A model generated the notes under the pieces. That model searched no databases and had not been told where the DNA came from. It saw only the letters and a program-made list of their open reading frames with translations. From contig CAMOWA010000001.1 in the NCBI GenBank assembly GCA_946628005.1, forward strand, positions 119,549 through 183,548: a stretch of DNA of 64,000 nt, read 5' to 3'. The stretch comes from an uncultured Caryophanales bacterium (GTDB taxonomy: Bacteria; Bacillota_I; Bacilli_A; RF39; UBA660). A program made the position numbers and the translations under genes. This document shows positions 29,659 through 38,910 of the stretch, piece by piece (position 1 is the first letter of the stretch; each line of letters starts with the position of its first letter).

Positions 29659-30204
29659 TTAAGAAGAAAAGCCATGTATTTTTTTTAAATCTTCTTTTGA
29701 TAAATTTAACATTTTCCACATATTATTATCTTTTTTTAAATGTAAAGTAATATTGTACTTTTTTCTTTTCTTGGTCTTTTTTAATTTCAATAACTTATAA
29801 TTTTTATATTTTTTATTTTCTTCTATATTTTCATTTGCTTTTATATTAAATAGTTTTAAATTACTTAAAAAATATTTCTTAGAATAATAGTTTTCTTTTT
29901 CATAATCATATACTTCTATTTCTACATCTACATAAGCATCTTTATTTTTTACTTCTTCATTTTTTATTTTATATTCAATATTTTGATATTGTTTTATTAA
30001 AAGTTGTTTATATATTTCTTTTTCAAAATTAGATTTATTCTTATCTTTTTTTATAGCTAGATTTAATTCATCTATTATACTTTTATTTAAAGTTTGATAA
30101 TTTTTAAAAAAATTGGATACTTTTGAAGATGGGGTATTATAAGTTATATTTTTACATCCCGTTGTTAGTATTAATAATAAGATTATTATGATTGTTTTTT
30201 TCAT
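29659..30204 (-). CDS. Lipoprotein, hypothetical
   Basis: MKKTIIIILLLILTTGC lipobox. Confidence 0.7.
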   Translation of the reverse strand: MKKTIIIILLLILTTGCKNITYNTPSSKVSNFFKNYQTLNKSIIDELNLAIKKDKNKSNFEKEIYKQLLIKQYQNIEYKIKNEEVKNKDAYVDVEIEVYDYEKENYYSKKYFLSNLKLFNIKANENIEENKKYKNYKLLKLKKTKKRKKYNITLHLKKDNNMWKMLNLSKEDLKKIHGFSS

Positions 30205-30246
30205 AAAAAAACCTCCTATAGTTATTATGGAAGTTTTTTTCTGTTT

Positions 30247-31047
30247 TTATGCTTCTTTTATGTATATTACACCACTTGCATTGTCTCTTCCTTTAAATGG
30301 AAGAATATATTTATTTTTATATCTTAATTTTAAAGATAATGGGATATGAAAATGTTGATCAACATATACTGCTTCGTTGATAATATTTCCTAATAAGTAC
30401 TCTTTAGGGGTCTTTTTTATAATTTTTTTTATTTTTTTATCTGTTATATTATCTGTTACACCATCTGTGAATAATAATAACATCTCATAGTCATTTTCTA
30501 TAGTTAAGGTTGTTATTTTACATAATTCACTGCATATTCCAATACACGCAGTAATGATACTATTATTTGGAAAAAAACGTAGATAATCTTTTTTTACATT
30601 CCCATATTTATAATAATCCCATACATCAGAATCATCTTCTGTTATTTGTTGTAATTTTTTATTTTTGTATATATAAGCTCTAGAATCTCCTATATTTATT
30701 ATTAAAGTGTTATTTTTATTAATTATTCCAAGCGTTAATGTAGTACCGAGAGTATCTTCACCATACTTTCTAATTAAATTAGTATTTAATTTTTTGATAT
30801 ATGTTTTAAGGAGTTGCTCTACTCTTTTTGTATTGTTTAGAGTTCTAATATCTTTATTATAAAACCATCTTGTTAATGATTTTGCAATATAGGAAGATGC
30901 TACTTCACCAAATTCTCTTCCTCCCATACCATCTGCAGCAAGAAGTAGTTTTATATTTTTATTTCTTGGATGTTTTATGGCTACAACAGTATCTTCATTT
31001 TGACTTCTTATTAACCCTATATCTGTTTTTGTCTCTAGTATTTCCAT
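30247..31047 (-). CDS. PP2C-family Ser/Thr protein phosphatase
   Basis: TDIGLIRSQNEDT, LLAADGMGG, NIGDSRAYIY, LLLFTDGVTDN. Confidence 0.88.
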   Translation of the reverse strand: MEILETKTDIGLIRSQNEDTVVAIKHPRNKNIKLLLAADGMGGREFGEVASSYIAKSLTRWFYNKDIRTLNNTKRVEQLLKTYIKKLNTNLIRKYGEDTLGTTLTLGIINKNNTLIINIGDSRAYIYKNKKLQQITEDDSDVWDYYKYGNVKKDYLRFFPNNSIITACIGICSELCKITTLTIENDYEMLLLFTDGVTDNITDKKIKKIIKKTPKEYLLGNIINEAVYVDQHFHIPLSLKLRYKNKYILPFKGRDNASGVIYIKEA

Positions 31048-31140
31048 ATAAAAACTCCTTCCAACCTATTATAGCAATTCTTTTTTAAAAATAAAAGAAA
31101 AGTGTAAAATTACAGGAAAATAATTTCCTTTTTTACACTT

Positions 31141-32523
31141 TTAGAATTCACAATTTCCGGGAGTTCTTGGATAAGGAATAACATCGCGAATATTTTCTAT
31201 TCCTGTTAGATACATGATTAAACGTTCAAATCCCATTCCAAATCCAGAATGAACGCATCCACCATATTGTCTTAATTTCAAGTACCAATCAAGTTCTTCT
31301 TTGCCCATATGAAGTTCATCCATACGATTGTTTAAAACATCAAATCTTTCTTCTCTTTGGCTTCCACCCATTAGTTCTCCACTGCCTGGTACTAATAAGT
31401 CTACAGCTGCTACTGTTTCTTTATCATCATTTAATCTCATATAGAATGCTTTAATATCTTTTGGCCAGTTATATACAAATACTGGGGCATTAAACTTTTC
31501 TTCTGTTAAATACTTTTCATGTTCTCTTGCTAAGTCTTCTCCATACTGTGGAGTAAACTCAAATTTTTTGCCTGAATCAATTAAATATTTAATAGCATCA
31601 TGATGTGTAATTCTTACTGCTTTCGATTTTACAAGTTTTTCAAGTTTTTCAATCAATCCTTTTTCTACAAAATTATCTAAAAATTTTAATTCTTCTTGGC
31701 AATTATCTAAAACATATTTTACAACATATTTTAGCATATCTTCCATAATATCCATATCTTCTTCTAAATCACAGAAAGCAATTTCAGGCTCTATCATCCA
31801 AAATTCATTTGCATGTGTTTTAGTATTTGAATTTTCTGCTCGAAATGTTGGTCCAAATGTATATGTTTTTTTATAAGCAAGAGCAAATGTTTCAGCTTGT
31901 AATTGACCTGATACTGTTAAAGATGATTGTTTTCCAAAAAAATCTTTTGAATAATCAACTTTATTGTCTTCTGTTTTTGGTAAGTTTTCTAAATCTAGAG
32001 TTGTTACTTTAAACATCTCCCCTGCCCCTTCTGCATCTGCAGCAGTAATTAATGGAGCATGAAAGTATACGTAATCTCTATCTTGAAAATATTCATGAAT
32101 CGCAAATGATGCTTTACTTCTTATTCTGAATACTGCTTGGAATAAATTTGTTCTAGGTCTTAGATAAGCTTGTTCTCTTAAAAATTCTCTTGAATGCTTT
32201 TTTGGTTGAATTGGATAATCTTCTAAACAATCTCCTAATAATAGTATTTCTTTTGCATGTATTTCAAATGCTTGATCTTCTTTTGGCGATTCTACAACTT
32301 TACCAGTTACTTTTATAGAGCTACCTACTCTCATTTTTTGAATATCATCAAAATTATTTAATTCTTTTTCATATACTATTTGAATTTGCGTAAAGTATGT
32401 TCCATCTGAAAATGAAATAAACCCAAATTCTTTTTGTTTTCTATGATTTCTTATCCAACCTTCTAATGTAATTTCTTTATTCATATACTTTTTTATATTT
32501 TTAAATAATTCTTTATCTGTCAT
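31141..32523 (-). CDS. asnS: Asparaginyl-tRNA synthetase
   Basis: Class II motifs; OB-fold GWIRNHRKQKEFGF; C-terminal NIRDVIPYPRTPGNCEF. Confidence 0.95.
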   Translation of the reverse strand: MTDKELFKNIKKYMNKEITLEGWIRNHRKQKEFGFISFSDGTYFTQIQIVYEKELNNFDDIQKMRVGSSIKVTGKVVESPKEDQAFEIHAKEILLLGDCLEDYPIQPKKHSREFLREQAYLRPRTNLFQAVFRIRSKASFAIHEYFQDRDYVYFHAPLITAADAEGAGEMFKVTTLDLENLPKTEDNKVDYSKDFFGKQSSLTVSGQLQAETFALAYKKTYTFGPTFRAENSNTKTHANEFWMIEPEIAFCDLEEDMDIMEDMLKYVVKYVLDNCQEELKFLDNFVEKGLIEKLEKLVKSKAVRITHHDAIKYLIDSGKKFEFTPQYGEDLAREHEKYLTEEKFNAPVFVYNWPKDIKAFYMRLNDDKETVAAVDLLVPGSGELMGGSQREERFDVLNNRMDELHMGKEELDWYLKLRQYGGCVHSGFGMGFERLIMYLTGIENIRDVIPYPRTPGNCEF

Positions 32524-32540
32524 ATATTATCCTTCTTTCT

Positions 32541-32926
32541 TTAATCTATATAATAATACGTTCCATTCATAATTGCAATTAAATGGTCTTCTTCATCATA
32601 AATATTTGCTTTTAATACTGCTGTTGTTTTTCCAGCTTTTATTATCTCAGGTTTTGCTACGAGACACTTCCCTTTTCCAGGATATAAATAGTTAATCGTT
32701 GAACTTAAAGTTACACCTTTTTTCTTAGTTTTTGCAAGTAACAAGCCCATTGCGTTATCTCCCAGTCCAAATATTAATCCTCCATGGGCAATTCCATATA
32801 CATTTAGTGAATCATTTGATATTTCTGTCTTTAATATTGCCTTTTCTAAATCTACTATTTGCATATTGTTATGTTTAAAAAATCCTGCTTTATTTTTCAG
32901 ATTTTCTAGTATTTCTTCTTTATTCA
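32541..32926 (-). CDS. PaaI-type hotdog thioesterase
   Basis: GIAHGGLIFGLGDNAMGLL; start after AGGAGGACAT. Confidence 0.8.
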
Positions 32927-32935
32927 TATGTCCTC

Positions 32936-34123
32936 CTATAAAAGTTTTGTATAGTATTTCCAAGCTAAGATTCTTCTTACTGCTTGATTTATTATTTCTT
33001 CATTTATAGTTTTATTATTAACTGAATTTAATAATTCTTTATACATCTTTACAAAATCACTGGTAATTATCATGTCATTTCCTGCTTCTATAGCTAGTGT
33101 TGCTGCCTGATTATTTTCTACATACTCTTCTACAGCGTCCATAGCTAGGTCATCAGTTATAATGATACCAGTAAAATTTAATTTTTCTCGTAGTTCGGAG
33201 ATTACTTTTTTACTTAATGAAGCTGGTTTAGTACTATCTAAGCAATTAATAATATTATGTGAAATTAATATACTTGGAACTTTAGCCTTTATTCCAGCAA
33301 TGAATGGTAAATAGTCTATTTCTAAAAAGTTTTTGTATTCTCTATTATCAATTGCTATTCCTGTATGGGTATCTTTGTTATTTCCATAGCCTGGAAAATG
33401 TTTTAAGCAAGAATTAATTTCATTTTCATTTGCATATGTTACCATATTTTTTATAAATTCACTAGTTTTTATTGCGTCATATCCAAAAGATCTATTATAT
33501 ATAAAATCATTCTCATCTGTTGAAATATCTGCAACTGGAGCAAGATTTAAATTTATTCCAATACTTTTTAATAAAGTAGCTTTTTCTTTTTCCGTTTCTT
33601 TTAATAATTCATAACCACCTTTTTCATAGTAGAACTTTGGGGATAAGAATTTTTCTTCTCGAAAGTTTTTATATCTGCTAACTCTTGTTACAAATCCACC
33701 TTCTTCATCTACTCCTATTATTAGTTTATATTTATTCATTTTTTGAAGAGCATCTAACTCTTCTTTTATACTTTCTTTTGTATGATTCTCAAAATCCTTA
33801 GCAAAAAGAATATATCCCCCAGGATAAAAATTTGATAAATAAGTTGTATCGTTTTTATTATATCTCACTAGAAATAATTGTCCTATTTTTTCTTCTATAG
33901 ACATTTTATCTAGTATTTTATCAGCTTTAGAGTAATACTTATAAAAAATATCATTCTTATTATATATTTTTTTGTACTCTTTCTTTTCAGTTTCATTATT
34001 CACTCTTTTTTCTATATTATTAATAGAATCATTTGAAATGAAATAAATGCTAAACAATCCTATAAATATTATAAGTAAAAATATTTTTAGAATAGTTTTC
34101 TTCATTTTTCTTTTTCTATGCAT
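32936..34123 (-). CDS. GH3 beta-N-acetylhexosaminidase (NagZ-like)
   Basis: IGVDEEGGFVTRV, CLKHFPGYG..DTHTGIAID, GIIITDDLAMDAV. Confidence 0.9.
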   Translation of the reverse strand: MHRKRKMKKTILKIFLLIIFIGLFSIYFISNDSINNIEKRVNNETEKKEYKKIYNKNDIFYKYYSKADKILDKMSIEEKIGQLFLVRYNKNDTTYLSNFYPGGYILFAKDFENHTKESIKEELDALQKMNKYKLIIGVDEEGGFVTRVSRYKNFREEKFLSPKFYYEKGGYELLKETEKEKATLLKSIGINLNLAPVADISTDENDFIYNRSFGYDAIKTSEFIKNMVTYANENEINSCLKHFPGYGNNKDTHTGIAIDNREYKNFLEIDYLPFIAGIKAKVPSILISHNIINCLDSTKPASLSKKVISELREKLNFTGIIITDDLAMDAVEEYVENNQAATLAIEAGNDMIITSDFVKMYKELLNSVNNKTINEEIINQAVRRILAWKYYTKLL

Positions 34124-34132
34124 TTTTCCACC

Positions 34133-34981
34133 TTAATTCATAATCTTTTTGAATTCTGTAGGAGTTGCTGTTTCAAATAAAATATCTTTTTTTAATTCAG
34201 GATAAAAAATTTTCAATCTATTAGCGTGAAGATATAATCTTAAGTTTTTGTCTTTTTTGTCTCCATATTTTTTATCTCCTACGATTGGATGATTAATTGA
34301 AGCGAAAGCAACTCTTATCTGATTTTTTCTTCCAGTTTCTATTTCAATTTGCAACATACTATAATTATCATTTTCTTTTAAAACTTTATAATTTGTAATT
34401 GCCTCTTTTCCTTCATTATCGTGAGAAACATATACTAGATTTGTCTTTGTCTCTTTTAGTTTCTGAATTATTTGACCTTCTTTTTTATTAATATTTCCAT
34501 ATACAATTCCAACATATTCTCTTAATTTTACATAATCATTCCAATTTTCTTGAAGTTTATTTTTTGTTTTTTCGTCTTTGGCAAAAATAACTATTCCACT
34601 AGTATCTTTATCAAGTCGATGAACAATAAATATTTTTTTATTTTTATCTTTTTGAATAACATAATCTCTAACAATATGATACAATGTTTTTTCTTTTTCT
34701 TTGGATGTTGCTATTGTAAGTAATCCACTCGGTTTATTTACTACAATTATGTGGTTATCTTCAAATAAAACATCAAATGGAAGCTTTTTATTGTTTTTAT
34801 TATCCGTATTAATAACTATATTCATTCCTTTAATTATTTTATAATTATATTGAGTTACTTTATTGTTATTAACATATATTGAGCCGTGAGTCAAGTATTG
34901 TTTTATTCTTTTTTTTGGCATATCTAAATTACTATATAAATATTCAAGAAGTTCACCATCATTTTTTACAACTAATTTCAC
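34133..34981 (-). CDS. RluA-family pseudouridine synthase
   Basis: HRLDKDTSGIVIFAK, S4-like N-terminus. Confidence 0.9.
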   Translation of the reverse strand: MKLVVKNDGELLEYLYSNLDMPKKRIKQYLTHGSIYVNNNKVTQYNYKIIKGMNIVINTDNKNNKKLPFDVLFEDNHIIVVNKPSGLLTIATSKEKEKTLYHIVRDYVIQKDKNKKIFIVHRLDKDTSGIVIFAKDEKTKNKLQENWNDYVKLREYVGIVYGNINKKEGQIIQKLKETKTNLVYVSHDNEGKEAITNYKVLKENDNYSMLQIEIETGRKNQIRVAFASINHPIVGDKKYGDKKDKNLRLYLHANRLKIFYPELKKDILFETATPTEFKKIMN

Positions 34982-35188
34982 CCTATCACTCCTTCCTAAA
35001 TATTATATAACAAATTTTTTTTAATTAAAAGCTTAAGAATAATTTCTTAAGCTTTTAAATATAACCTATTGTTCACTATTTGCTAGTTCATCATAATGTT
35101 TTTTAATGTCATCCGCTGATTTATTTATTAAATCATTAAATTTCTTTTGGTCATCATTTATCAATCCTAAATGAATAATTTTTTCCTA

Positions 35189-35965
35189 CTACTTTTCTTC
35201 TTTTCCTATAATTAGTAAATACGTATTTGGTGGATTATAATGACATACTTGTAAAACAATTATTCTATCTTCAGATGTTATTTCAAGATTACTTTCTTTG
35301 TATAGTGTGTTTTGTAATAACTTTCTTATGTGTTGTATATAATCTTCATCACTTCTAAAAATAACTTTCATGTGTTCATTATTTGTACCATCTATAATTT
35401 TTACAGCTACTACTTTATAATGTAGTTTTGCTTCATCAATACTCAAATAAATATCTTTGTAATGTTGGAATATATTTTTATCTGTATAAGCTTCTAAATT
35501 AATAAAAGGGAGTCTATCAAAAAACTTTTCATTTCTTGTATTATGACCATAAATATTAATTTGTTTATTTGTCATTAAAGCGGTATCTCTATAATCAAAA
35601 AAAGGTACTCCTAAACCATCATATTGATTATATAAATTATTATTTAAATAAAAAGAATTATTCTGCGATCTAGTAACCAAGGAGCTTATATTTAAATTAG
35701 GTATTTCTAGTTTTCCCATAATCATTTCATTATTATATTGTTGTCTATATGTAGGTAATTCGTTAATATATGGTTCAACTTGTTTTTTTTCCTCTCCTTT
35801 TGAATCTTTATAATCTATATCTTTCTTTTCTTTAATAATCTTTTCTACACTTGGTATTTTTGTACTCTTTATTTCTTTTTGATAATTAAAATAATCTATT
35901 AATATAGATATGGATGAAAATATTACTAATAATAAACAAATTCTATATACAGTTTTTTTTCGCAT
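35189..35965 (-). CDS. Class B-like sortase
   Basis: N-terminal TM, INIYGHNTRNEKFFDRL, IIVLQVCHYNPPNTYLLIIGK. Confidence 0.8.
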   Translation of the reverse strand: MRKKTVYRICLLLVIFSSISILIDYFNYQKEIKSTKIPSVEKIIKEKKDIDYKDSKGEEKKQVEPYINELPTYRQQYNNEMIMGKLEIPNLNISSLVTRSQNNSFYLNNNLYNQYDGLGVPFFDYRDTALMTNKQINIYGHNTRNEKFFDRLPFINLEAYTDKNIFQHYKDIYLSIDEAKLHYKVVAVKIIDGTNNEHMKVIFRSDEDYIQHIRKLLQNTLYKESNLEITSEDRIIVLQVCHYNPPNTYLLIIGKEEK

Positions 35966-35983
35966 TTTTTACTCCTTTTTAAT

Positions 35984-36538
35984 CTATATTTTTATTTTTT
36001 CTAATTTTTCTTGTTTTTTTATATATTTATTTAACTTACTTTTAGTCTGATATATTAATAATAAATTATCATTTGTAATTTTATTTATTAAACATATTTT
36101 ATTAATAGATTTTATTTCATCTATGTCTTCTTTAAATATAATTAATTTATTATATTCTTTTTTTCTTTTTAAATTGATATTATCTATAATACTTTTGTCA
36201 TTAATGATTATTTGAAAAATATTATCATTTTCTCCAATAAAAATAGCATTATTATCAATTTTTTTAATCTTGGAAATATCTTTTTTTGATATTTTATAGT
36301 TTCCTATTTTTTTATTTTTATTTACATCATATATTAAATAACCATGACATGTAATTATGTAATCTATAAATGGAAAATCTTTATTATAATCTAATATTTC
36401 TTCTACTTTTTTATTCGTAATAATTGTTAATAAAAAGTTATTATTTTTTAATTTTTCTATTTTTAACATTGTTGATATTGGGATTGCATCTTCTTTATCT
36501 AATAGGTCATTAAAATTACAAATTGCCATTTTTTTCAT
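35984..36538 (-). CDS. Degenerate Cof-type HAD-like protein
   Basis: AICNFNDLLDKEDAIPISTMLKIEKLKNNNFLLTIITN aligns by eye with Cof-HAD starts but lacks DxDGT. Confidence 0.55.
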   Translation of the reverse strand: MKKMAICNFNDLLDKEDAIPISTMLKIEKLKNNNFLLTIITNKKVEEILDYNKDFPFIDYIITCHGYLIYDVNKNKKIGNYKISKKDISKIKKIDNNAIFIGENDNIFQIIINDKSIIDNINLKRKKEYNKLIIFKEDIDEIKSINKICLINKITNDNLLLIYQTKSKLNKYIKKQEKLEKIKI

Positions 36539-37136
36539 TGAAACTTCCCCTGTGTTCTTGGTAAAAATAGATTACCATTTTTAAAATATAAATAGATAAA
36601 CAATAACCTCCAATTATATCAGTTGGGTAATGTACTCCTACATATATTCTACTACAACCTATCGTTAGTATTAATATCGTTAATAATAATGATAATAATA
36701 CCTTTTTCTTTTTATTTTTACAATTAATTTGAATGTAATATAATAAAAATCCATATAGTGCTATTGAAATCATTGCATGTCCAGATGGGAAAGAATACCC
36801 TCCCTGTTTTATAAGCCTTATATGATTCGGTCTTGGTCTTTTAATTATATATTTAATAATTTGATTGGATAGAACTGTTATTATTACTGTAAAAGATAAA
36901 ATTTCTTGATTTTTACGATTTAATTTTAATAATAAAACTATAATTATTAATAAAACAATTGTTATATTCCCCATTTTAGTAATGTTGATAAATATAAAAT
37001 CCCATATATTGTTTCTTAATCCATAAATTATTTTATATATATAATTATCTAAAAAAGATACTTTATCTAAGAGTAACATAATCATTATAATTAAATATAG
37101 AATAAGAAATATACTATTTTTTATTATTTTTTTCAT
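36516..37136 (-). CDS. PAP2-family phosphatase
   Basis: KRPRPNH, YSFPSGHAM, SRIYVGVHYPTDIIGGY. Confidence 0.9.
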   Translation of the reverse strand: MKKIIKNSIFLILYLIIMIMLLLDKVSFLDNYIYKIIYGLRNNIWDFIFINITKMGNITIVLLIIIVLLLKLNRKNQEILSFTVIITVLSNQIIKYIIKRPRPNHIRLIKQGGYSFPSGHAMISIALYGFLLYYIQINCKNKKKKVLLSLLLTILILTIGCSRIYVGVHYPTDIIGGYCLSIYILKMVIYFYQEHRGSFNEKNGNL

Positions 37137-38329
37137 ATTTCTCCTAAAGAATATCTTACTTCTTCTTTATATACTTCTACTCCAGGTTGATCAAATGGAT
37201 TAATATCAAACAATAAACCACTAAAGGCAGCACTTAGTTGAAAGAAATATAATAGTGATGCAAAATCTTCCTTATTTAATTCATCAATTTCTATTTCAAT
37301 AATTGGTGTATCGCCTTTAAAATGTGCTCTTTCAACGGAATCTATTACTATATCATTAATTGTATTTAGTGTCTTATTGTTATAAGAAATATAACTATCT
37401 TTTTCTTTTATTTTGATAAATGTCTCAAATAGAATTTTATTTCCTTGTTGAATAAACTGTCCTAAAGAATGTAAATCTCTTGTATATAAACATGAAGTTG
37501 GAAATATACCTACTCCTTTTTTTCCTTCAGATTCACCAAATAGTTGTTTTAACCATTCAAGAAACATCATTTGATTTTCTTCACTAACACAAAAATTTTC
37601 AACTACTTTACCTTTTTCAAATAAAAGTTTTCTAATTACGGCATATTGGTAAGCAGCATCTATATATCTTTTTCCATCATAATAACCATCTATTATTTCT
37701 TTAAGATTAAAGTTGCAGGCAAGAGGTAGAAGATGGGCTGGAGACATAAAGGAATATCTTCCACCAATATCATCTGGTATTTCAAATGTTTTATATCCTT
37801 CTTTTAAAGCTTCTTCTCTTAATAATCCTTTTTCTTTATCGGTAGTTATGATTATACGTTTTTGTATTTCTTCATCACTAAATTTTCTTTTTAAAGAATC
37901 TTTCAAAATTTTATAGGTAATTCTTGTTTCCATGGTTTTTCCACTTTTGCTTATTACATTTATACAAAAATTTTTATTTTCTAAATATGCTAGTAATTCA
38001 TCTAGATATTTGCTCGATAAAGTTGTACCAGCATATATTATTTCTAAATGATTTTTATTAAAATATGGTTCAAATACTTTTAAAAAACTATAGCTTCCTA
38101 GAAATGATCCGCCTATTCCAATTACTACTAAAGTTTCATAATTTTCTTTTATATTCTTTGCTGTTTTCTCTATTTCTTCTACTGTCTCTTTGTCTATTTT
38201 CCTCATCCATCCAGTCATGTCACTTTTATATAATTTATCTATATATTCTTTTTTTTGATTTATTAATAAATTATATTTATCCATATTAATAAATCTATTT
38301 GTATACGTATTAAAATCAAATTTTATCAT
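37133..38329 (-). CDS. pgi: Glucose-6-phosphate isomerase
   Basis: VIGIGGSFLGSYSF, ISKSGKTMET, DDIGGRYSFMSPAHLLPLA. Confidence 0.92.
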   Translation of the reverse strand: MIKFDFNTYTNRFINMDKYNLLINQKKEYIDKLYKSDMTGWMRKIDKETVEEIEKTAKNIKENYETLVVIGIGGSFLGSYSFLKVFEPYFNKNHLEIIYAGTTLSSKYLDELLAYLENKNFCINVISKSGKTMETRITYKILKDSLKRKFSDEEIQKRIIITTDKEKGLLREEALKEGYKTFEIPDDIGGRYSFMSPAHLLPLACNFNLKEIIDGYYDGKRYIDAAYQYAVIRKLLFEKGKVVENFCVSEENQMMFLEWLKQLFGESEGKKGVGIFPTSCLYTRDLHSLGQFIQQGNKILFETFIKIKEKDSYISYNNKTLNTINDIVIDSVERAHFKGDTPIIEIEIDELNKEDFASLLYFFQLSAAFSGLLFDINPFDQPGVEVYKEEVRYSLGEI

Positions 38330-38330
38330 A

Positions 38331-38804
38331 TTATTCTCCTTTTCTATTATTTGTTTCATATATGATTGATTCATATATTAAGTCTACTAGATGATTTGAT
38401 GGTAATAAGTTATATTTTTTTATTAGTCGTTCAAATATATCTAAACTATAATCCATATCTAAGTATGGATATACTAATTCTTTTGAATTACTTATTTCTT
38501 TTAGGTAGTCTGATGTATAGTCATTTTCTATAAGTAATAGTGGATAGTTTTCTACCCAATGTTTAAATTTCTCAATTATAAAGTACTGATTATCACAATA
38601 TGTAAATTTTTCTTTGTCATAGGAAATTATCTTTTTTATGTCTTCATTTTCTATTAAGTTTGATTTAACTCTATAGTCAAATCTATCTATTAAATTTAAT
38701 CCATTTAGTTTTAATGCGCTTATTTGGGCAATAAAACCTTTTTCTGAACTACTATGTGTTGGAATTATTTCAACAATAATGTAATTATCTTTTTTTAAAT
38801 TCAT
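38331..38804 (-). CDS. Possible degenerate DnaQ-fold exonuclease
   Basis: IIVEIIPTHSSSEKGFIAQISALKLNG and LIENDYTSDYLKEI resemble Exo I/II positions. Confidence 0.35.
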   Translation of the reverse strand: MNLKKDNYIIVEIIPTHSSSEKGFIAQISALKLNGLNLIDRFDYRVKSNLIENEDIKKIISYDKEKFTYCDNQYFIIEKFKHWVENYPLLLIENDYTSDYLKEISNSKELVYPYLDMDYSLDIFERLIKKYNLLPSNHLVDLIYESIIYETNNRKGE

Positions 38805-38910
38805 TTTATCACTCTATTCTTCTTATATTTATTGTATCACTTATTTATTTTTATATAAATAGTTTTTATTTTTTGTATCAAATAAAAGTAATAAGATGGT
38901 CTTATTACTT

